A stretch of DNA of 61,751 bases from Microbacteriaceae bacterium (GTDB lineage Bacteria; Actinomycetota; Actinomycetes; Actinomycetales; Microbacteriaceae), in NCBI GenBank assembly GCA_014378715.1, contig JACMNE010000037.1:1-61751 (forward strand). Reading direction: 5' to 3'. Every line of letters starts with the position of its first letter. Positions within the stretch are counted from its first letter, which is position 1. A model generated the notes under the pieces. It had not been told where the DNA came from, searched no databases, and saw nothing but the letters and a program-made list of their open reading frames with translations. The translations under genes and the position numbers were made by a program. Positions 55,903-61,751 of this stretch are shown here, in pieces.

Positions 55903-56317
55903 CCGCCTTGATCTTCTCGATCGCGGCGTTGAAGCCATCGCTGGTCAGGGACGATCCGGCGACCTTGTCGACCGCGAGCTGGTCGATGTTCACCCCGACC
56001 ACCTCGGCAGCGATGCCCCCTGCGAACTCCGTCTGGTAGCGCACGGCGTTGCCGGAGGTGGCGTCCGGGGTCACGGTCACGGCCGTGACGACGTCCCCGG
56101 CGAGGGTCACGTCGACCTTGATTGACTCCTGGCCGCCCGGGCTCTGGTAATCCCCGGAGGCGGTGTAGCTGCCATCGGTGTACGGGCCGGTCGTGGTGGA
56201 GGAGGCGGCGGGCGTCTCACCGGAGGACGCGTCGGCCGCGCAGCCGGTGAGCGCCGCGGCAAGCGACAGCCCGCCGAACGCAATGGCGGCGGTTCTGCGC
56301 TGGGGGGTGGTGATCAT
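55889..56317 (-). CDS. FMN-binding domain lipoprotein, probable ApbE substrate
   Basis: The 142-residue protein has a lipoprotein signal with lipobox AALTGC (Cys26), a Ser/Thr-rich linker, and an FMN_bind domain. The flavinylation motif is D117-K-V-A-G-S-S123-L-T125, matching the Dxx(S/T)GA(T/S)x(T/S) pattern with Ser123 in the acceptor position and Ser instead of Ala at 122. It would be a surface-anchored one-flavin electron carrier. ATG 56317 has AGGAG upstream. It overlaps apbE and is the first gene of the operon. Confidence 0.88.
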   Translation of the reverse strand: MITTPQRRTAAIAFGGLSLAAALTGCAADASSGETPAASSTTTGPYTDGSYTASGDYQSPGGQESIKVDVTLAGDVVTAVTVTPDATSGNAVRYQTEFAGGIAAEVVGVNIDQLAVDKVAGSSLTSDGFNAAIEKIKADAAS

Positions 56318-56539
56318 GGGGCTCCTCGGTGTCGGCCGGGCGGCAGGCGGTGTTTCCATCATTCCGGAGCGGCCCTCGGGGTTGGCTGTGCAGGCTGTGT
56401 CGGTCAGGTTTCGTCGGCACCGGAATGTAACGGTTTCGTATCGGTCTACCCCTGTTCGGGGGTGATCCTGAGTATGGTTTGAGTTCTGCGCGTCGATGCG
56501 CGGGAATCGCGCTCGATACCCACTCACAAAGGACTGTCA
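56318..56539. other. 222-bp divergent promoter region between the flavin operon and the subtilase
   Basis: TATGGT (56473-56478) is a possible -10 for the subtilase, with a leader of about 55 nt. An ACCCC/GGGGT hairpin lies just upstream (about 56449-56464). No clear promoter for the minus-strand flavin operon was identified. Confidence 0.35.
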
Positions 56540-59500
56540 GTGTTCTCACCTCCCGGCCCGCGGGGCCAGCGTCACCCCGTCCGCAAGCTCCTCTCGATCG
56601 CCGCGGCAGTCTCGCTCATCGCGACGGGGATGGCCACGGGAGGCGCGCTCCCCGCGACAGCGGCCCCGACACTGCCGTCGGGCGGCATCATCGCGAACAA
56701 GGGACAGACCGACTTCACCCCCGGGCGCTACATCGTCACTCTCGCCGGTGACGCTGCCGCCACCTACACGGGCGGCATCACCGGCCTCGCCCCGACCAAG
56801 CCGGGAGCCGGCGACCAGCTCAACTCCCGTCGCCAGTCCGTGCAGTCCTATTCCGACTACCTGCAGCAGAACCAGGCGGATGTCGCGGCCTCGGTCGGCG
56901 CGATCGTCGGCTACTCCTACACGCTCGCCCTCAACGGATTCACCGCTACCCTCGACGCCGGCCAGGCGGCGAAGCTCGCCAGGAACAAGGCCGTCGTGTC
57001 CCTGGAGAAGGACGAGCTCAAGCACATCACGGCGGCCGAGCCGTCCACCGACTTCCTCGGCCTCAGCGGCGAATACGGGGTCTGGGCGGCGACCGGCGGT
57101 GTGGAGACCGCGGGCGAGGGCATCGTCCTCGGCGTACTCGATACCGGGATCGCCCCCGAGAACCCGTCGTTCGCCGGTGACCCCCTGGGCGACACCGCGG
57201 GCGACGCCCCGTACTACAGCGAGCTGGGGGTGACGAGCTTCGCCAAAGCCGACGGCGGCACCTTCACCGGCGTCTGTCAGACCGGCGAGCAGTTCACGAT
57301 CGACGACTGCAGCACCAAGATCGTCGGGGCCCGCTACTTCCTCGACGGTTTCGGGGCCGACAACATCGCCGGACCGGACGGCGGCGAGTATGTGTCGCCC
57401 CGCGACGGCGACTCACACGGCTCCCACACCGGCTCGACCGCTGTCGGCGACTACCGCGTCGAGACCACGGTCAATGGGACCTCGTTCGGCGCCATCTCCG
57501 GCGTCGCGCCGGCCGCGAAGATCGCGGCCTACAAGGTCTGCTGGACGGCGCCGGACTCGGCGAACGACGGCTGCGCGACGAGTGACATGCTGAAGGCGAT
57601 CGACACCGCGGTGTCCGACGGGGTCGACGCCCTCAACTTCTCCATCGGAGGAGGATCGGCCCAGACCACCGTCTCGGCCACCGACCAGGCCTTCCTCGGG
57701 GCCGCGGCCGCCGGCATCTTCGTCGCCGCCTCAGCCGGCAACAGCGGCCCGGACGCGTCGACCCTCGACAACGCCTCGCCCTGGTACACCACGGTCGCCG
57801 CGTCGACCATCCCCAACTACGAGGCCACGGTCGAGCTCGGCGACGGGCAGAAGTTCGCCGGTGCCTCTGTCACAGTCGACATGGCCGAGGGAGCGACCCC
57901 GCTCAGCGGACCGCTCGTCGCGGCCTCCGCGGTCGGGCTGGCCGGCGCAGAGACACCGGAACTCTGCCTCGACGGCAGGCTCGATCCGGCCTTGACGACC
58001 GGAAAGATCGTGGTCTGCGACCGCGGGGTGAACGCCAGGGTTGAGAAGTCCGCCGAAGTGAAGCGTGCTGGCGGCATCGGCATGGTGCTCGTCAACGTGA
58101 CCCCGACCTCGACCGACCTCGACGACGACCACGCGGTACCGACTGTCCACCTTGACGCCCCCGACCGCAACGCAGTGCTCGCCTACGCGGCGACCCCCGA
58201 CGCCACGGCGACGTTCCTGCCTGGCAACCTCACTGGTGTCGAGCCGACGGTGCCGCAGGTGGCCGGGTTCTCCTCGCGCGGACCCGTCCTCGCCGACGGC
58301 AGCGACATCATCAAGCCGGACATCACGGCGCCCGGTGTCGGAATCCTCGCCGCCGGAGCCAACGCGGCCGGGGGAGACCCGACCTGGCACTTCTTCTCCG
58401 GCACGTCGATGTCGTCCCCGCACATCGCGGGCCTGGCGGTGCTCTACCTCGGTGAGCACCCCGACGCGACCCCCGCCGAGATCAAATCGGCCATGATGAC
58501 GACCGCCTACAACACGGTCGACACCGCAGGGAACGCGGTGACCGACCCCTTCACCCAGGGCGCAGGACACGTCGACCCGACGAAGTATTTCTCGCCGGGT
58601 CTGCTCTATCTGAACGGACTCGGCGACTGGCTCTCCTACATCGAGGGTGCCGGTTACGACGTCATCGATCCGGCTGTGCTCCCGATCGACCCGAGCGACC
58701 TCAACATCGCCTCGATCGGGATCGGCTCACTCGACGGCACCCAGACGGTGACCCGTACGGTGACCTCGACCCAGGCGGGGACCTTCACCGCCTCCGTCTC
58801 CGGCCTGCCCGGGATCACCACGGCGGTCGCGCCCTCTACGCTGACCTTCGGCGCGGCAGGCGAGTCCCAGTCATTCGCCGTGACCTTCACCAGGACGGAT
58901 GCGCCGCTGAACCAGTTCACCACCGGCGCGTTGGACTGGACCAGCGGCGACACGGTGGTGCACAGCCCGGTGGCTCTACAGCCGGTGCCGATCGTCGCCC
59001 CGGCGAGCGCCTCGGGTGAGGGGGTGTCCGGATCGGTCGACATCACCGTGACCCCCGGCTCCACGGGCGACATCCCCCTGTCGACCACCGGTCTCACCGC
59101 CGGGGTGTTCCAGGCGGACCCAACGGGGGCCTCGGCCGACCACTCGGGCTCCGGTGTCACCGGTGACTCGTTCGAGTACATCGTCGACATCCCGGCCGAC
59201 ACCGGTTACGCGCGGTTCGACCTCAACGCGGTCGACGACACCACCGACCTCGACCTCACGGCGTATCTCGTCAACGAGAACGGAGAGGCGGTGGCCGGAT
59301 ACTCCTCCGCCACCGGGGCCGCTGACGAGCGGATCAACATCCAGGACCCCGCGCCCGGCAGCTACCACCTGTTCGTCGACGTCTACTCGGCACCGGACGG
59401 GGCCGCATTCGACCTGACCACGTTCGTGCTCACGGGCGTCGGGGCGCCGCTCGGGCTCGACCCCTCGGTCCTCCCGGGGGTGCAGGGCGTCGACCAGACG

Positions 59501-60184
59501 TTCACCGCCTCGTGGACCGGCCTCGAGCCGTTCACGAGCTACCTCGGGGAGATCGAGTACGCCGATACCGGTGCGTCCACGCTCCTCGAGGTGGTGACGG
59601 CGGCCGCCGACTCGCCGGGCGCCCCGGTCAACGTCTCGCCGCCGACCATCAGCGGCACCCCGCAGGTCGGGAAGCGGCTGAAGGCGAGCCCGGGCGACTG
59701 GGACACCGCCGACCTGGTCTACTCCTACCAGTGGCAGTCCGACGGCGTGGACATCCCGGGCGCGACCGCAAAGCGGTACCGGGTCACCCGCGCCGACCAG
59801 GGCACCGAGATCTCGGTGGCGGTGACCGCGACCGCGGGGGGGCTGCCGACGACGACGGCGACCTCCGCCGCGGTGCCGATCCCGTTCTCGTCGAAGACGA
59901 CACTGTCGGTCGACAGCCGGTTCCTCTTCTCCTGGCAGCGGACGACAGCCCGTGTGAGCGTGCAGACGGACTCGGACGAGCCGCCGACCGGCACCGTGGT
60001 GTTCACGGTCGACGGACGGGCGCGCGGTGAGGTTCCCCTCACAGCAGCGGATGATGGGGACGTGAGCCTCCGCCTTCCGAAGCTGCCCCAGGGTGTGCAC
60101 CAGGTACGGGCGCACTACACGAGCGACGCGGACACCACCCTCGGCTCGACCAGTCGCCCGGACTACCTGTTCGTGCTGTTCTGA
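56540..60184 (+). CDS. secreted subtilisin-like serine protease (S8) with PA and Ig-like domains
   Basis: The 1214-residue protein starts at GTG, with AAAGGA upstream, and has a signal peptide ending near ATAAPT (about residue 43). Next come an I9-type propeptide (RYIVTLAGDAAATY to about 160) and the S8 domain with catalytic Asp200 in VLGVLDTGIAP, His293 in DGDSHGSHTGS, and Ser623 in SGTSMSSPHIAG. A PA domain (about 450-560) is inserted before the Ser. Behind are fibronectin-like and Ig-like modules (GTPQVGKRLKASPGDW; GTVVFTVDGRARGEVPL). This cucumisin-like layout suits an extracellular endoprotease. It is divergent from the flavin operon, and no sorting motif is visible. Confidence 0.92.
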   Translation: MFSPPGPRGQRHPVRKLLSIAAAVSLIATGMATGGALPATAAPTLPSGGIIANKGQTDFTPGRYIVTLAGDAAATYTGGITGLAPTKPGAGDQLNSRRQSVQSYSDYLQQNQADVAASVGAIVGYSYTLALNGFTATLDAGQAAKLARNKAVVSLEKDELKHITAAEPSTDFLGLSGEYGVWAATGGVETAGEGIVLGVLDTGIAPENPSFAGDPLGDTAGDAPYYSELGVTSFAKADGGTFTGVCQTGEQFTIDDCSTKIVGARYFLDGFGADNIAGPDGGEYVSPRDGDSHGSHTGSTAVGDYRVETTVNGTSFGAISGVAPAAKIAAYKVCWTAPDSANDGCATSDMLKAIDTAVSDGVDALNFSIGGGSAQTTVSATDQAFLGAAAAGIFVAASAGNSGPDASTLDNASPWYTTVAASTIPNYEATVELGDGQKFAGASVTVDMAEGATPLSGPLVAASAVGLAGAETPELCLDGRLDPALTTGKIVVCDRGVNARVEKSAEVKRAGGIGMVLVNVTPTSTDLDDDHAVPTVHLDAPDRNAVLAYAATPDATATFLPGNLTGVEPTVPQVAGFSSRGPVLADGSDIIKPDITAPGVGILAAGANAAGGDPTWHFFSGTSMSSPHIAGLAVLYLGEHPDATPAEIKSAMMTTAYNTVDTAGNAVTDPFTQGAGHVDPTKYFSPGLLYLNGLGDWLSYIEGAGYDVIDPAVLPIDPSDLNIASIGIGSLDGTQTVTRTVTSTQAGTFTASVSGLPGITTAVAPSTLTFGAAGESQSFAVTFTRTDAPLNQFTTGALDWTSGDTVVHSPVALQPVPIVAPASASGEGVSGSVDITVTPGSTGDIPLSTTGLTAGVFQADPTGASADHSGSGVTGDSFEYIVDIPADTGYARFDLNAVDDTTDLDLTAYLVNENGEAVAGYSSATGAADERINIQDPAPGSYHLFVDVYSAPDGAAFDLTTFVLTGVGAPLGLDPSVLPGVQGVDQTFTASWTGLEPFTSYLGEIEYADTGASTLLEVVTAAADSPGAPVNVSPPTISGTPQVGKRLKASPGDWDTADLVYSYQWQSDGVDIPGATAKRYRVTRADQGTEISVAVTATAGGLPTTTATSAAVPIPFSSKTTLSVDSRFLFSWQRTTARVSVQTDSDEPPTGTVVFTVDGRARGEVPLTAADDGDVSLRLPKLPQGVHQVRAHYTSDADTTLGSTSRPDYLFVLF

Positions 60185-60197
60185 GGGTGGTGAGGTG

Positions 60198-60243
60198 ACG
60201 GCCGGCCGGGTCGCGCGGAGCACTGCTCCCGCGGTCCGGCCGT
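60198..60243. terminator. possible bidirectional terminator between the subtilase and purU genes
   Basis: ACGGCCGG (60198-60205) pairs with CCGGCCGT (60236-60243), with an inner GGAGCA/TGCTCC hairpin. The middle of the stem is imperfect, and T-runs are lacking. It lies between convergent genes. Confidence 0.45.
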
Positions 60244-60286
60244 TCAGCGTGCCGCCCGCGCGTGCACTGATCACCCGCTCCCCGCC

Positions 60287-61156
60287 CTAACGGAAGATGA
60301 TCGTCCGCGCCCCGTCGAGCAGCACCCGGTTCTCGGCGAACCACTTCACCGCCTGCGTGAGCGTGCGGGACTCCTCGTCCTGCCCGATCGCGACGAGCTC
60401 CAGCGGTGTGCGCGAGTGGTCGACGCGCACCACGTTCTGCTCGATGATCGGGCCCTCGTCGAGGTCGCTCGTGACGAAGTGCGCCGTCGCCCCGATCAGC
60501 TTCACCCCGCGGGCGTGCGCCTGCCGGTACGGGTTCGCGCCCGTGAAGCCCGGCAGGAACGAGTGGTGGATGTTGATGATCCGCCCGCCGAGGCGCTCGC
60601 AGAGCTCGGGCGAGAGGATCTGCATGTATCTGGCGAGCACCACGAGCTCAATGTCGTGCTCATCGACCGCGGCCAGGATACGGCGTTCGAATGCCGCCTT
60701 CTGCGCGACATCCGTTACCGGGTGGGATTCGAAGGGTACGGAGTGGAACTCGGCCAGCGGGGCCAGGTCCGGGTGATTGCTCAGCACGAGGGGCAGCTCG
60801 ATCGGGAGCTGTCCCGCACGTTGCCGGAACAGGAGGTCGTTGAGGCAGTGCGCGGCCGTCGAGACGAGCACGAGGGTGCGCAGGGGGCGTCCGACGACGT
60901 CGAGCTGCCAGGCCACTCCGTACCGCTGCGCGATCGGCACGAGTGCGCTCTCGAATTGCTCGCGCGAGATCGCGGCCTGCACCTGCAGCCGCATGAAGAA
61001 GGTACCGGTGTCGTCGCTCGAGAACTGTTGCGACTCCGTGATGTTACCGGCGGCCTCGACGATCGCCCCGCTCACGGCATGCACGATGCCGGGCCGATCT
61101 GTGCAGACGAGGGTCAGGATCCAGTGGGTCGAGGCGCGGGTCGAAGCTGAGGTCAC
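60287..61156 (-). CDS. purU: formyltetrahydrofolate deformylase, second copy
   Basis: The 289-residue product is a paralogue of the PurU at 36195, with an ACT domain (WILTLVCTDRPGIVHAVSGA) and the hydrolase domain (ARYMQILSPEL, INIHHSFLPGFTGANPYRQA, SDLDEGPIIEQNVVRVDH). It hydrolyses 10-formyl-THF. It lacks the GTTGC sites of the first copy and has a leaderless-type promoter (TACGCT), so it may be the constitutive housekeeping copy. GTG 61156 is chosen from that promoter; the open frame continues upstream through an ltrA remnant. Confidence 0.92.
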   Translation of the reverse strand: MTSASTRASTHWILTLVCTDRPGIVHAVSGAIVEAAGNITESQQFSSDDTGTFFMRLQVQAAISREQFESALVPIAQRYGVAWQLDVVGRPLRTLVLVSTAAHCLNDLLFRQRAGQLPIELPLVLSNHPDLAPLAEFHSVPFESHPVTDVAQKAAFERRILAAVDEHDIELVVLARYMQILSPELCERLGGRIINIHHSFLPGFTGANPYRQAHARGVKLIGATAHFVTSDLDEGPIIEQNVVRVDHSRTPLELVAIGQDEESRTLTQAVKWFAENRVLLDGARTIIFR

Positions 61157-61168
61157 GGTCCCAGCGTA
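61154..61168 (-). promoter_or_regulatory. leaderless-type promoter of the second purU (TACGCT, 6 nt, GTG)
   Basis: TACGCT on the minus strand (61168-61163) ends 6 nt before GTG 61156. The spacer GGGACC is weakly Shine-Dalgarno-like. Confidence 0.55.
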
Positions 61169-61224
61169 TTGGTGTCGGACCCCGCTGCCGCGCGTCGCCG
61201 ATGAACCGCCGGCCGCCGTCCGCT

Positions 61225-61628
61225 CCGCTCCGACCTGTGCGCGCCCGAGCTCTCCCAGCTGTCCAGCCCGGACGTGCCGAGTCCCGGCGTCGCGTACCGC
61301 ACCGACGGCCCGGTCGCCTCGAGCACCATCGCGACGAGCCACAGCACGAGCTGGGGTGTGCCGCCCAGCACCGCCCCGATGATCCAGAGGGGAGCGGATG
61401 CGAGGAATCAGGCGGTGATCCGGAGCAGGTTGAGGACCACATGGCGACGAGCAGGATCGCCGTCTGCAGGAACCCGACCGGGGTGAGATGCGCGAGCAGC
61501 CTGTGCGAGAGCTGGGTGATCGCGACAACGAACACGAGGTCGAAGAACAGCTCGACGAACGTGACCCGGTCGGCGTGCACCCCCTCCCGCTCTCGCAGCA
61601 GTGAGGCGTAGGAACGGCGTGCCGGCAC
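61225..61628 (-). pseudogene. ltrA: decayed low temperature requirement protein A (LtrA) family gene
   Basis: A GTG at 61628 with GGGAGG upstream starts a typical LtrA N-terminus (RVTFVELFFDLVFVVAITQL). After LLVAMW near 61440 the homology jumps to another frame (VVLNLLRITA), where a TGA at 61410-61408 stands in the place of a Trp, followed by FLASAPLWIIGA and QLVLWLVAMVLEATGP. It ends near GAHRSER at 61225. Intact LtrA proteins are about 350-420 residues, so an internal stretch and most of the C-terminus are gone. This is a clear pseudogene. Confidence 0.75.
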
Positions 61629-61751
61629 GGCGACCTCCCGGGGGTGAGGGGACCAGACTCTGGCCACTGTCGTCGTGGGCGGTAGGCTGGTCGACGATGG
61701 CGGCAATCGTGCCATCCCGCGGACGGCGACTCGATCCACACCCCTCTGGAA

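Overview
The window looks like the chromosome of a high-GC actinobacterium, most likely a member of the Microbacteriaceae. Support comes from the strong preference for G or C at third codon positions, the actinobacterial gene set (CarD, GuaB3, DUF3817 and DUF6350 membrane proteins, SURF1, MpaB-type oxygenase), frequent leaderless-type promoters, and the recurrent word AGCGGATGTC. The family assignment is inference; no rRNA is present to confirm it. No rRNA, tRNA, CRISPR array, phage or insertion sequence was recognised.

Layout. 1-3340 (minus): a branched-chain amino acid type ABC importer (livH, livM, livG, start of livF) in which LivH carries an extra extracytoplasmic domain. 3574-13029 (plus): purine and respiratory housekeeping genes (guaB, guaB3, glpD, a KhtT-like regulator with its antiporter, SURF1, DUF3817, guaA), closed by a strong terminator. 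13082-19282: BI-1 protein, zinc ribbon protein, glpQ, pcrA, a gene-poor stretch with repeats, and an MpaB-type oxygenase. 19441-27919: sucCD, a lipoprotein hydrolase, DUF6350, purN, purH and a membrane-anchored DDAH-like hydrolase. 28032-32360: a heterodimeric ABC exporter and carD.

32555-49852 is a metabolic island that can be read as a complete route from glycine betaine to glycine. A ProVWX-type importer would bring the substrate in. A GbcA-like Rieske oxygenase, fed by its own Rieske ferredoxin and FAD reductase, would remove the first methyl group. Dimethylglycine oxidase and heterotetrameric sarcosine oxidase (soxBDAG) would remove the other two onto tetrahydrofolate. Formyl-THF hydrolase PurU would recycle the loaded folate as formate. 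Two IclR regulators sit inside the island. The four promoter regions of its main units share pairs of GTTGC half-sites spaced 19 bp apart, a candidate operator for the whole regulon.

50066-61751: a small orphan membrane ORF, an alkyltransferase-like gene that appears to start at CTG overlapping a GNAT gene, icd and mdh (icd shares promoter sequence with sucC), a three-gene flavin electron-transfer operon (FMN-binding lipoprotein, ApbE, NqrB/RnfD-FNR fusion), a large secreted subtilase, a second purU, and a decayed ltrA gene.

The most distinctive items are the GTTGC operator family, the three-component betaine demethylase, the flavinylation module, the LivH and DDAH fusions, and the palindromic TCATTCAGGAG repeat.
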